A stretch of DNA of 64,000 bases, taken from NCBI RefSeq assembly GCF_000359605.1, contig NZ_APML01000004.1, forward strand, positions 62,001 to 126,000, given 5' to 3'. Numbering within the stretch: position 1 is the first letter of the stretch; each line of letters opens with the position of its first letter. The position numbers and the translations under genes are program-made. This DNA comes from Gracilibacillus halophilus YIM-C55.5 (GTDB lineage: Bacteria; Bacillota; Bacilli; Bacillales; Amphibacillaceae). Below the pieces are notes generated by a model. That model saw nothing but the letters and a program-made list of their open reading frames with translations. It did no database searches and had not been told where the DNA came from. Shown piece by piece: positions 1-8,822 of this stretch.

Positions 1-980
1 AGGCAACCATTCTCTTAATGTTTGTTCATGTTGTTCTGCTAAAATTTCAGTCGGTACCATGACAGCAGCCTGTTTTCCTGCGGTCACACTTGCAAACAAA
101 CTTAATATGCTACAGCCGTCTTTCCTGAACCAACATCTCCTTGAAGCAAACGATTCATGCAATAAGGTGATGTCATATCCGTTAAAATTTCATGCAAACT
201 TCTCGTCTGAGCTTCTGTTAAAGGAAAAGGTAATTCGTCAATCATCGTTTGCAGTCTCTCTTTATCATAGAGTTGTGCGTTACCACTTGTAGCCTCACGT
301 GTTTGTCTACGATACAATTGCATTTTTAACTGAAACAACAAAAATTCCTCATAAATAAACCTGCGTTTGGCATGTTTTAACGTCGAAAAAGAACGAGGAA
401 AATGTATGTCTTTAATAGCATCAGATCGGTTCGGTAATTTATATGCATGAAGGTACGTTGAGGGCAAAATCTCTTCGCACGCATCTGCATAGGATTGAAT
501 AGTCGATTGCATCACTTTTTTTAATTGATAATTTTTCAAGTCACCGGTTAACGGGTAAATCGGCGTGATTGGTGTATCTTGATCCATTGTTCCTTGCTGA
601 AACTGATCAATTGTAATCTGTAATCGATGTTGATCCCACTTTCCATTTACAGAAACGGTTTCTCCTGGGTGAAAATATTTTTTCGCAAATGCTCGGTTAA
701 ACATAATCCCTTTAATCGCAATCCCGTCTACTTGCAAACGCACAGTTAATCGCGAACGCTTTTTGCCATAATATTGTACAACAGGTTCTTGCATGACTTG
801 TGCAACAATTGTCACTTTCTCATCATGCATCAACTCATGAATCGGCTTTTGCTCATAGTGATCATACCGATTCGGAAAATGTAGCAATAAATCTTCTATC
901 GTATATATACCTAAGTCAGTTAATGATTCTGCCAGTTTAGATCCGATCCCTTTAATGTCCTGTATTGATCGTTGTAACAT
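1..980 (-). pseudogene. recG: recG, ATP-dependent DNA helicase: 5' part only, with a one-base frameshift
   Basis: RecG remodels stalled replication forks and branched DNA. The visible N-terminal part holds the helix-hairpin and wedge/OB region (residues about 1-230) and runs into the Walker A motif GDVGSGKTAVA near residue 290. The frame then hits a TAA stop at 102-104. The adjacent frame continues at once with LSLFASVTAGKQAAVMVPTE and EILAEQHEQ-type RecG sequence to the window edge, so the gene is disrupted by a single missing base at about 104-108 (an AA pair read as A on the coding strand). The 3' part lies outside the window. Because the sequence on both sides is well conserved, a sequencing or assembly error is more likely than real decay. 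In Bacillus recG is followed upstream by sdaAA/sdaAB, which are absent here. Confidence 0.9.
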
Positions 981-1010
981 TTCCTCGCCCCACTTGTCTA
1001 TACATGATAA

Positions 1011-1035
1011 AGCCCTATCGAATGGCGATAGAGCT
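1011..1035 (-). terminator. weak hairpin between fakA and recG
   Basis: A 10-bp stem with one mismatch (AGCTCTATCG / CGATAGGGCT on the minus strand) with a 5-nt loop is followed by TTTATC. It lies just past the fakA stop codon and before recG. The T tract is poor, so it may only attenuate transcription into recG. Confidence 0.4.
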
Positions 1036-1044
1036 CAGGCAACA

Positions 1045-2712
1045 CTATTCAACTGAAAGAATATATGAATAAATGGGTTGTCCACCGTCAACAGTTTCTA
1101 CCTCGATATCTTCAAAGTTCGCTTCCATAAAATGATTTATTTCCTCGACTTCTTCCTTTGTCGAATCATCACCACAGATGATCGTCATAATCTCGTCTGT
1201 TTCATCATCAATCAAATCGTGTAAAAGTTGTTTCATGACAGTCATTTTATCTTGATCTGAAGAGTTAATTTTGCCGTCATACAATCCCATGAAATTTCCT
1301 TTTTCGATGGTAATTCCTTCAATTTGTGTGTCACGTACAGCATACGTAATTTGACCTGTTTTCACACTGCCGCTAGCTTCTTTCATTTGTTCTTGATTTT
1401 CTTTTAGATCGATCTCTGGGTTAAAAACAAGCATGGCGCTAATTCCTTGAGGTATGGTCTTTGTAGGAACGACTGCTACATTTTGATCAGCTAACTCTTG
1501 CGCTTGTTCAGCTGCCATGACAATATTTTTATTATTCGGAAGTACGATAACATTTTCTGCATTCGTTTGTTCAATCGCATCGGCAAGGTCTTGTGTACTC
1601 GGATTCATCGTTTGGCCACCTTCAATCACTACCGTTGCGCCTATGCTTTCAAACAAATCACGAATGCCGTCCCCCATGGCTACTGTAACGATTCCATATT
1701 TTTGCTTTGGTTGAAAGGATGTGTTTGCATCATTTTGAACAATGTCAGAATGTTGTTCTCTCATATTTTCCGCTTTTAAATGAATAAAACTACCAAAACG
1801 CTGACCGAGATTAAACACATCTCCAGGATATTCCGCATGAATATGCACCTTTACCATCTCATCATCAGATACAACTAAAAGTGAATCACCATATTCACTC
1901 AATTCTTCACGAAACTGAGCTTCGTCAAATGGGTGTTCCTTTAGCTTCTCCTTTTCAAATTGAACCATAAACTCCGTACAATAGGTATAAGTGATTTCAT
2001 CGGTGTTCATAAAATCTTGAGCAATTTTATGGTGTTCAGCCTGTACCATATCATCTAAATCTAACGTATCTTGATGCTCGCTCTCAGGTAATTCCTCACC
2101 TTTCAAAGCTGCTAAGAACCCTTCATAGATGACAACTAATCCTTGTCCACCACTATCAACAACACCAACTTCCTTCAATACCGGTAAAAGGTCTGGTGTC
2201 GTTTTTAATGATTTTTTTGCAGCTTCAACGACTTTTTCCATAAAAACAATCACATCTGACTCATTTTCAGCTATTTGCCTAGCTGTTTCAGAAGTATCTT
2301 TAGCCACTGTTAAAATGGTACCTTCAACGGGTTTCATGACAGCTTTGTATGCTGTTTGCACGCCATTATCCAACGCTATTGCCAAGTCAGTTGTTGTTAA
2401 CTGCTGTTTTTCACTTACTCCCTTTGAAAAGCCACGGAATAATTGTGATAAGATAACACCTGAATTCCCTCTAGCCCCCATTAACAAACCTTTTGCAAAA
2501 GCATTGGACACTGCTTCTACATGATCATGATTTGCTTTTTTTACCTCATCAGCACCAGAAGTAATTGACAGATTCATATTCGTTCCTGTATCACCATCAG
2601 GCACAGGGAACACATTTAATGCATCGATTCGTTCCGCATGATTGGATAAGTGGTACGCCCCTGTTAATACCATCTTGGCCAACGTCGGGCCGTCAATATA
2701 TGTTTGTGTCAC
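1045..2712 (-). CDS. fakA: fatty acid kinase catalytic subunit FakA (YloV, DAK2 domain)
   Basis: FakA phosphorylates fatty acids bound to FakB carriers, feeding exogenous fatty acids into phospholipid synthesis through PlsX/PlsY. The N-terminal DhaL-type ATP-binding domain (about residues 1-200) shows the metal-binding motif DALNVFPVPDGDTGTNMNLS. The middle and C-terminal parts match the YloV/FakA family, and the length (about 555 aa) is typical. I place the start at a GTG at 2712 because GGGAGG lies 9 nt upstream; in-frame codons further upstream sit on top of this ribosome site. It follows the Asp23-like gene yloU by 77 bp, the same pairing as in other Bacillaceae. Confidence 0.95.
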   Translation of the reverse strand: MTQTYIDGPTLAKMVLTGAYHLSNHAERIDALNVFPVPDGDTGTNMNLSITSGADEVKKANHDHVEAVSNAFAKGLLMGARGNSGVILSQLFRGFSKGVSEKQQLTTTDLAIALDNGVQTAYKAVMKPVEGTILTVAKDTSETARQIAENESDVIVFMEKVVEAAKKSLKTTPDLLPVLKEVGVVDSGGQGLVVIYEGFLAALKGEELPESEHQDTLDLDDMVQAEHHKIAQDFMNTDEITYTYCTEFMVQFEKEKLKEHPFDEAQFREELSEYGDSLLVVSDDEMVKVHIHAEYPGDVFNLGQRFGSFIHLKAENMREQHSDIVQNDANTSFQPKQKYGIVTVAMGDGIRDLFESIGATVVIEGGQTMNPSTQDLADAIEQTNAENVIVLPNNKNIVMAAEQAQELADQNVAVVPTKTIPQGISAMLVFNPEIDLKENQEQMKEASGSVKTGQITYAVRDTQIEGITIEKGNFMGLYDGKINSSDQDKMTVMKQLLHDLIDDETDEIMTIICGDDSTKEEVEEINHFMEANFEDIEVETVDGGQPIYSYILSVE

Positions 2713-2789
2713 TTCCAACTTCCTCCCTCTCACAACATAAAAAACTTTTTAACGTTTGTATTACTATGTACGGATCATGTTTCATGAAT

Positions 2790-3155
2790 TTACCGATCTG
2801 TTAACACTCGAACACCTTGAATGTAAATATTAATCGACGTAATACTTAATCCAAGTGTCTTTTCTAGATTATATTTCACTTGTGATTGAACATTGTGTGC
2901 TACTTCAGAAATTTTTGTACCATAACTCACGATAATATACATATCAACATGTATATCATTGTTATTTTGTCGGATGATAACCCCTTTTGTAAAGTTTTCT
3001 CGACGTAAGATTTCACTAATTCCATCACGTAATTGATTTTTCGAAGCCATCCCTACAATACCATAACATTCAACCGCTGCACCACCTGCTACTGTGGCGA
3101 TCACTTCATTTGTAATGGTCACTTGGCCATCTTTTGTATTCAATTCAATGGACAT
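2790..3155 (-). CDS. yloU: Asp23/Gls24 family envelope stress protein YloU
   Basis: A 121-residue member of the Asp23/Gls24 family. The conserved core VIATVAGGAAVECYGIVGMA is followed by the beta-strand pattern DIHVDMYIIVSYGTKISEVA. Family members are abundant, membrane-associated proteins linked to alkaline and envelope stress. The gene is paired with fakA, as in Bacillus and Staphylococcus, which suggests a link to membrane lipid metabolism. The start ATG is preceded by AAGGAGGATGGCGT. It is divergent from rpmB. Confidence 0.93.
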   Translation of the reverse strand: MSIELNTKDGQVTITNEVIATVAGGAAVECYGIVGMASKNQLRDGISEILRRENFTKGVIIRQNNNDIHVDMYIIVSYGTKISEVAHNVQSQVKYNLEKTLGLSITSINIYIQGVRVLTDR

Positions 3156-3222
3156 ACGCCATCCTCCTTATAAATAAACATATATGACAGGTTTTGCTCA
3201 AAACACCCATCGATCATTTGTT

Positions 3223-3250
3223 ATCATACAATAGAGATAGATTTGTTCAC
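3223..3250 (-). promoter_or_regulatory. candidate sigma-A promoter for yloU-fakA
   Basis: On the minus strand a -35 like GTGAAC and a -10 TATGAT are separated by 16 bp, about 70 bp upstream of yloU. The -35 match is weak. Confidence 0.35.
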
Positions 3251-3307
3251 CTAATACAATGTATCAAAAAAACAATTCTGTCAAGATATCGATTCAATAA
3301 TGATGAA

Positions 3308-3336
3308 TTGCAAAATGATGTGAAATATGATAAATT
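3308..3336 (+). promoter_or_regulatory. candidate sigma-A promoter for rpmB
   Basis: TTGCAA and TAAATT are separated by exactly 17 bp, with a TGA extension before the -10, ending 44 bp before the rpmB start codon. Confidence 0.5.
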
Positions 3337-3380
3337 AAATAAGTATGTGAAGAGATAGTGTAACTAGGAGGGAACGTAAT

Positions 3381-3569
3381 ATGGGACGTAAATGCGTTGT
3401 TACAGGTCGTAAAACGACTTCTGGAAATAAGCGTTCACACGCAATGAATGCGAATAAGCGTAAGTTTAAGGCAAATGTACAAAAAGTACGAGTTATGATT
3501 GACGGTAAACCGCAGCGTGTCTATGTATCAGCTCGCGCGTTAAAATCCGGAAAAATTGAGCGTGCTTAA
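3381..3569 (+). CDS. rpmB: 50S ribosomal protein L28 (bL28)
   Basis: A 62-residue protein starting [20 protein letters not shown] and ending in a basic tail, typical of bL28 of the large ribosomal subunit. It has an AGGAGGG ribosome site 9 nt before the ATG. It is monocistronic, transcribed opposite to its neighbours, and ends in a strong terminator shared with spoVM, as in B. subtilis. Confidence 0.98.
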   Translation: MGRKCVVTGRKTTSGNKRSHAMNANKRKFKANVQKVRVMIDGKPQRVYVSARALKSGKIERA

Positions 3570-3584
3570 ACGATACGCTTGTAG

Positions 3585-3616
3585 AAAAAAGGCTCCTCTA
3601 CCATGGAGCCTTTTTT
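3585..3616. terminator. bidirectional terminator between rpmB and spoVM
   Basis: A perfect 12-bp stem (AAAAAAGGCTCC / GGAGCCTTTTTT) with an 8-nt loop. T tracts on both strands make it usable by both converging genes. Confidence 0.9.
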
Positions 3617-3625
3617 CTTTTTCAA

Positions 3626-3706
3626 TTATTCTTTTTTTCCTGTACCTAAAATCGCTCGGATAAATCCACCTAGAAATTTAGGGAGTTTAATAGTATAAAA
3701 CCTCAT
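3626..3706 (-). CDS. spoVM: stage V sporulation protein M (SpoVM)
   Basis: A 26-codon gene reading MRFYTIKLPKFLGGFIRAIL and then GTGKKE. It is nearly the same as B. subtilis SpoVM, the short amphipathic helix that recognises the convex forespore membrane, anchors SpoIVA and starts coat assembly. The conserved proline after IKL is present. A strong GAGGAGGGG ribosome site lies 4 nt before the ATG. It is in its usual place between rpmB and thiN. Conserved family length and residues make this firm despite its size. Confidence 0.96.
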   Translation of the reverse strand: MRFYTIKLPKFLGGFIRAILGTGKKE

Positions 3707-3772
3707 TCTACCCCTCCTCATCCGCTTTTGAAACGTTGGAACCTGTATTTCGATTGGACACTTGTTTATCAC

Positions 3773-3800
3773 AGTTTATGTTTGAATGACTTCATTATTG
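3773..3800 (-). promoter_or_regulatory. candidate sigma-E promoter for spoVM
   Basis: On the minus strand a -10 like CATAAACT is preceded, 13 bp upstream, by CAATAAT, resembling the mother-cell sigma-E pattern. It lies about 70 bp before spoVM, which is a sigma-E gene in B. subtilis. The match is partial. Confidence 0.35.
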
Positions 3801-3844
3801 CTAGATTTTCTATTATTTGTTGTTATTAGAAAGACAAGCTATTT

Positions 3845-4486
3845 TCAAAGACTCTTTATCATTATTAATATGCCGTCATGGAATGAAAAAGTACCTGTTT
3901 CTGCAATTAATTGATTAGAAATACATAAAGTTGTTCCCCAATGAATCGTCTGGTTGACAAGCGGATAATAAAAACCTTCTAGAGATAAATTTTTCACGGT
4001 TTCCGTAAAGGGGAGAAATGAAAATTTTTGATCATAAGCGCTCTTTCGCACATGATGTATGCCTGGTTGGTGGATCGTTAATTGGTTTAAATGGTCAACT
4101 AAAACGGGTTCAATCCCTTTCATTAAAAGACGATATAACAACTGAATATTAGCTAATTCGTGGTCTAAACGTCCACCTGTAATACCGAATAAAAATAGAC
4201 GTGTCGGTTGATAACTCAAACCAGCCTGTATCGCTAGTTCCAAGTCAGTTTCATCCTTTTCCATAGGATACTTTTCGATTCGTTCTGCTTCGTGTTCAAC
4301 GCGGGATATGTCTTCTTTCGTAATGGAATCAAAATCTCCAATCGCTAACGCTAAACGAAGATGATTCTGAGTAATATATGTTGCACCCAAATCAGCACCA
4401 ATCCATACATCAACCTCACGCTCATACTTCCTAAGATCAGCTAAGGCATCAAATGGCCCACCAGCAACAATGGCAACGGTAGTCAA
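3845..4486 (-). CDS. thiN: thiamine diphosphokinase
   Basis: ThiN transfers a pyrophosphate from ATP to thiamine to make thiamine diphosphate. Family motifs seen: GADLGATYI near residue 30, GDFDSIT near 53, KDETDLELA near 78, and GITGGRLDHELANI near 100. These form the active site. The length of 213 aa is usual. It sits 24 bp after rpe and before spoVM, the conserved order. Confidence 0.96.
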   Translation of the reverse strand: MTTVAIVAGGPFDALADLRKYEREVDVWIGADLGATYITQNHLRLALAIGDFDSITKEDISRVEHEAERIEKYPMEKDETDLELAIQAGLSYQPTRLFLFGITGGRLDHELANIQLLYRLLMKGIEPVLVDHLNQLTIHQPGIHHVRKSAYDQKFSFLPFTETVKNLSLEGFYYPLVNQTIHWGTTLCISNQLIAETGTFSFHDGILIMIKSL

Positions 4487-4510
4487 CGTATGTCATCCTT
4501 CCCTTCAAGC

Positions 4511-5160
4511 TTATGCATGACGAATGGTTTCAATCATTTGTTTGCGGTCTGTTTGATTAAAAATCGCACTGCCAGCAACAAATACATCGACACCAGCATT
4601 TTTGCAAGCGACCGCAGTTTCTTGATTAATACCACCATCCACTTCAATCTCAAAATTCGTTCCTAGTTCCTCTCGCCAAGCTACAGCCTGTTTCACTTTA
4701 TCTAATACTTCAGGGATAAAGGATTGACCACCAAACCCTGGATTTACCGTCATCAATAAAAGTAAGTCAACATCTTTCAGTATAGGTTTCACCAATTCGA
4801 GCGGTGTCGCAGGATTAATGACAACACCAGCTTTGCGCCATGTTCTTGTATCATATGAATCGTTCGGTGCAAGTGAGGGCAAGCTTCCGCATGAACACTG
4901 ATGATATCTGCTCCTGCTTCCGCAAATTCAGGAATATATTGATCAGGATTTTCTATCATTAAATGGACATCTAGTGGAAGATCCGTAATTGGACGAATGG
5001 ACGATACGACAAGTGGTCCAATTGTAATATTCGGAACAAAATGTCCGTCCATTACGTCGACATGGATATAATCAGCACCTCCACGGTCGACATCCGTAAT
5101 TTCGTTTTCTAATTGTGCAAAATTGGCTGATAAAATAGACGGTGCAATTTTAATGCTCAT
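4511..5160 (-). pseudogene. rpe: rpe, ribulose-phosphate 3-epimerase, broken by a one-base frameshift
   Basis: Rpe interconverts ribulose 5-phosphate and xylulose 5-phosphate in the pentose phosphate pathway. The first part ([31 protein letters not shown]) and the second part (TVNPGFGGQSFIPEVL, EVDGGINQET) together make a full TIM barrel. They lie in two overlapping frames. The join is at about 4831, where IQEHGAK should run into [12 protein letters not shown]; restoring one G (AAGCT to AAGGCT) repairs the frame. The start at 5160 has GAGGT upstream. Both halves keep every active-site motif, so a sequencing undercall is likely and the gene is probably intact in the organism. Confidence 0.93.
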
Positions 5161-5161
5161 A

Positions 5162-6043
5162 CTAATACCTCGGCTTTCTTTGTTGGATTTCCTCAATAAA
5201 TTGTACATAATTCTGATACCTTTCAGATCGTATGTCTCCATTATCCACAGCTTTTTTCACCGCACAATGTGGCTCTTTGAGATGTAGGCATCCCCTAAAT
5301 TTACATTCATCTTGAATATTTACAAATTCAGGGAAACATGCCGGTAATAGATCTAAATCAACTTCTGAAAAGTCTAATGCACTGAAACCTGGCGTATCAG
5401 CAATATAGCCATTTTCAAATCGAATGAATTCTACATGTCTTGTCGTATGCTTTCCCCGACCAAGACTTTGCGAAATATCACCTGTTTCTAACTTTAACCC
5501 TGGGATTAAGGTATTTAAAAGCGAAGTCTTACCTACACCAGATTGTCCAGCAAAAACAGATATTTTTCGGTCAAGGATTGGGGCTACATCATCACTATCA
5601 ATACCATCTTCATTTGACAGAAATAGTACTTGATAGCCGATTGTCTGGTAATAAGAAAAAGTTTGAATCACATGTTCTTTTTCCTGTTCGGTCAATAAAT
5701 CCATCTTAGTGACAAATAAAACAGGCTCAACCTCTTTCGCTTCAATCATGACAAGAAATTTATCCATTAAATACGATCGCCATGTTGGTTCTTTAGCTGA
5801 TGTGACAATAATCGCCTGATCAATGTTCGCAACTCGAGGTCGTGAGAGCTCATTTTTTCTGTTATCGATTGCGGTAATCGAGCCTTCTCCTTCATCTGTA
5901 TACTCAAATGTTACATCATCACCTACAAGTGGCGTGATTTTCTGCTTTCTGAACAGACCTCGCCCTCTACATTGAACAATATCTTTTTCATGCTGTACAT
6001 AGTAAAAACCACTTAATGCTTTTATAATTTTTCCTTTTGGCAT
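5162..6043 (-). CDS. rsgA: small ribosomal subunit biogenesis GTPase RsgA
   Basis: RsgA is a late-stage assembly GTPase of the 30S subunit. It has an N-terminal OB fold (about 1-70), then a circularly permuted GTPase domain with the order TKMD (G4), [12 protein letters not shown] (G1) and DTPG (G3). The C-terminal zinc site is in [17 protein letters not shown] (Cys-x4-Cys-x-His-x5-Cys). The length of 293 aa is typical. Its start codon abuts the prkC stop, so it is co-transcribed with prpC-prkC. Confidence 0.97.
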   Translation of the reverse strand: MPKGKIIKALSGFYYVQHEKDIVQCRGRGLFRKQKITPLVGDDVTFEYTDEGEGSITAIDNRKNELSRPRVANIDQAIIVTSAKEPTWRSYLMDKFLVMIEAKEVEPVLFVTKMDLLTEQEKEHVIQTFSYYQTIGYQVLFLSNEDGIDSDDVAPILDRKISVFAGQSGVGKTSLLNTLIPGLKLETGDISQSLGRGKHTTRHVEFIRFENGYIADTPGFSALDFSEVDLDLLPACFPEFVNIQDECKFRGCLHLKEPHCAVKKAVDNGDIRSERYQNYVQFIEEIQQRKPRY

Positions 6044-8044
6044 TTACTCACCCTTTATATCATCATAAGCGATCGATTTATTTATGATTTCTTGATCTTC
6101 TCTTAACACGCGATACGTCGCCTCAGAATCTGGCGCTATCGTAAGATCAATTGAAAACATTGTATCTTCTGTTATCATTTCAACTTCTTGGTATAATTCT
6201 GTGATGTCATGTTCCATATCACCAACATAAATACTTACTGCTTGTGGTTCAGGATCATCCGAGTCATCACGATGATTTTCATCATTAGTATAAGGTACAG
6301 TGAACGATACAGAATGTGTGATGGGCGGTTCCTCCTCAGGACCAGAAGATACAATTAACTCAACCACTTCTTCCTTCTCCACTTGTTCATTAGCTGAAGG
6401 TGTTTGTTCAATGACGTGATTTTTCTCAACGTCATCATGATGCTCCTTAATCACTTCATGATTGAGTTCATTTTCCTCTAAATAGGATGTCGCTTCATCT
6501 ACATGCATGCCAACTAAACGGCTTAATGTGATTTTCTCTGTACCTTTACTCACTTCAAAGATCACATTGGTATCTCTCGGCACCACTTCTCGACCTGGTT
6601 CTGGTTCTGTCTGGGCAATGATTTCGCCTACTGGTTGTTCAGAAAACTGCTCGTATGTACGTATCTCTTCAAACCCAGCTTCATGCAATTCTTCCTCTAC
6701 CTGTTCAAGTTCCCGACCTACGTAATCTTCCATCGTTACTTTCTCAGGTCCTTGACTTACAAATACTGTGATTTCCCGTCCTTCTTTCACTACATCATCA
6801 ACTTCTGGCATGGTTTCGATGACTTGATCAGCTTCTATTTCTTCATGTGTTCGATTTTCTCTAGTAACTGATAAATTCAAGTTCGTTAATTCTTCAAGTG
6901 CTTGATCATATTCCATACCCGAAACATCTGGAATAGTTACATCTTTGGGTTGAAACCAACTAGGTAAAATAAACAAAGCTAACAAAATCGCACCACATAA
7001 AACAAAGAACAGCGTTGTCACCCAAATAACTGTTTTTTTACGCTTTTTCTTGCGATTTTCATTTGCTACGCCTTGATCTTCTGATTCATTATTTGTTTGG
7101 CGAATCATTGTGTCTTGGTTAGCGTTTTTCATATTCTCTTGTGATTCTGTCCCTACGATAGGAATTGCTTTGGTTATTTCTTCATCTGAATCAGGCACTT
7201 GAAACGGTTCTGCATCCATATGTTCTGGATATAATGCCACGTTCAAATCATCTTCCATCTCATATACATTTGCATATCGATGAAACGGATCCTTTGCCGT
7301 TGCTTGTAATACAATATTTTCCACAGATTGCGGAACATGAGGATACGACTCCCTCACAGTCGGTAAATTGTGCTGTAAATGTTTCAGCGCTATCGATACG
7401 GCCGATTGACCTGAAAAAGGTAAATGACCGGTAATTAATTCAAACATAACGATGCCTAGTGAATAAATATCTGATTTTCGGTTCGCTTTTCCACCTCTAG
7501 CTTGTTCAGGTGACAAATAATGCACAGAACCTAATACTGAATTCGTCTGTGTTAATGCTGTCGCACTTAATGCAATGGCAATACCGAAATCCGTTACTTT
7601 CACTTGACCATAAGAATCAATCAACATGTTTTGTGGCTTAATGTCCCGATGAATGATGCCATTATCATGGGCATGAGAGATAGCTGAAGTGATTTGTGAC
7701 ATAATATCAATCACTTCATCCACCACAATAGGTGCATGCATTTGTATGTATTCTTTTAACGTTAAGCCACTGATATATTCCATCACCATAAAATAAATAT
7801 CTTCTTCTTCACCTACATCATAGATGCTAACGATATTCGGATGAGATAAACTAGTAGCAGCTTGTGCTTCTCGATGAAATCGTGCAATAAATTCTTGATC
7901 ATTGGCATATTCAAACTTTAATACTTTGATCGCTACTTGACGGTTGAGAATGGTATCTTCTCCTAAATAAACATTCGCCATACCGCCACCGCCGATTAAT
8001 TTTTCAATCTTATAACGTTCGCTTAACAATTTCCCTTCGATCAT
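6044..8044 (-). CDS. prkC: Ser/Thr protein kinase PrkC with three PASTA domains
   Basis: A membrane kinase that senses peptidoglycan fragments and controls cell-wall and spore-germination responses. The cytoplasmic kinase domain (about 1-270) has GGGGMANVYLG, HRDIKPQN and DFGIA. A linker leads to a single transmembrane segment at about 340-362. Three PASTA repeats (about 366-565) follow outside the cell, then a further extracellular tail rich in acidic residues. The length of 666 aa is slightly longer than B. subtilis PrkC. The ATGA overlap with prpC couples it to its phosphatase. Confidence 0.97.
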   Translation of the reverse strand: MIEGKLLSERYKIEKLIGGGGMANVYLGEDTILNRQVAIKVLKFEYANDQEFIARFHREAQAATSLSHPNIVSIYDVGEEEDIYFMVMEYISGLTLKEYIQMHAPIVVDEVIDIMSQITSAISHAHDNGIIHRDIKPQNMLIDSYGQVKVTDFGIAIALSATALTQTNSVLGSVHYLSPEQARGGKANRKSDIYSLGIVMFELITGHLPFSGQSAVSIALKHLQHNLPTVRESYPHVPQSVENIVLQATAKDPFHRYANVYEMEDDLNVALYPEHMDAEPFQVPDSDEEITKAIPIVGTESQENMKNANQDTMIRQTNNESEDQGVANENRKKKRKKTVIWVTTLFFVLCGAILLALFILPSWFQPKDVTIPDVSGMEYDQALEELTNLNLSVTRENRTHEEIEADQVIETMPEVDDVVKEGREITVFVSQGPEKVTMEDYVGRELEQVEEELHEAGFEEIRTYEQFSEQPVGEIIAQTEPEPGREVVPRDTNVIFEVSKGTEKITLSRLVGMHVDEATSYLEENELNHEVIKEHHDDVEKNHVIEQTPSANEQVEKEEVVELIVSSGPEEEPPITHSVSFTVPYTNDENHRDDSDDPEPQAVSIYVGDMEHDITELYQEVEMITEDTMFSIDLTIAPDSEATYRVLREDQEIINKSIAYDDIKGE

Positions 8045-8796
8045 AATTGATCACCAGCTTTTTGATCAGCATTAGAAATCAAAGCGACCGTTATGTTATC
8101 TTCTCCTCCACGAGTATTTGCTCGTTCAATCAACTGTTCTACAAGTGATTGAGATAATGTTTCACCTGTTAATAGAGACTGAATCTCCTGGTCTGATAAT
8201 TTATTGGTTAGCCCATCAGTACACAATAACAATTGACTGTCATCGTTATGCCAATCCATCGGGATAATATCCGGTTCAACATCCTTTTCTGTACCCAATG
8301 CCTTTAATATGACATTTTTTCGCGGATGTACTTCGGCGTCTGCCTCAGATAATTGACCTGAACGAACTAATTCGCCAACGAGAGAGTGATCAGCAGTCAC
8401 TTGTTTCATTTCACCATCTTGAAGAAAATAGCATCGACTATCTCCGACATGACCGATAATGACAAATTGTTCCGAACAAAGTGCAGCTACAACAGTCGTT
8501 CCCATCCCTTGACAATTTATGTCATCTAGTGACTTCTGGTAAATTTGTAGATTCACTTCGGTAATCGCTTCTTTTAGCCATTCACTTGCCGACTCTTTTG
8601 AAAAGGGATGATCACTATTGATCCATTTGTTACCCATCCCTTCAACCGTTAGCCGACTAGCGATATCACCTGCTTGATGACCACCCATACCATCTGCAAC
8701 GATTGCTAATAGATAGCCATCTTTTTCAAACACATCGACTGCATCTTCATTTACTTTGCGAATTTTCCCCTTATCTGACTGAATGTAGTATTTCAT
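8041..8796 (-). CDS. prpC: PP2C-family protein phosphatase PrpC (Stp1)
   Basis: It dephosphorylates PrkC and its targets. PP2C metal-binding motifs are visible: VADGMGGHQAGD near residue 35, GHVGDSR near 120, LCTDGLTNKL near 190 and GGEDNITVALI near the C-terminus. It has 251 aa, the normal size. Its stop overlaps the prkC start by 4 nt. In Bacillus the rlmN gene normally lies just upstream, but here rsmB follows directly. Confidence 0.97.
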   Translation of the reverse strand: MKYYIQSDKGKIRKVNEDAVDVFEKDGYLLAIVADGMGGHQAGDIASRLTVEGMGNKWINSDHPFSKESASEWLKEAITEVNLQIYQKSLDDINCQGMGTTVVAALCSEQFVIIGHVGDSRCYFLQDGEMKQVTADHSLVGELVRSGQLSEADAEVHPRKNVILKALGTEKDVEPDIIPMDWHNDDSQLLLCTDGLTNKLSDQEIQSLLTGETLSQSLVEQLIERANTRGGEDNITVALISNADQKAGDQL

Positions 8797-8822
8797 TCAA
8801 ACACCTCACCTCATTACGAGCC

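Noticed and set aside
4789-5160. Programmed frameshift in rpe
   Set aside because: No slippery heptamer or stimulatory structure is seen, rpe is not known to use one, and two other genes show the same one-base loss.
7165-7434. Plus-strand open frames inside prkC, and similar ones inside fakA, priA and pyrK
   Set aside because: They are mirror frames of well-conserved minus-strand genes and lack ribosome sites.
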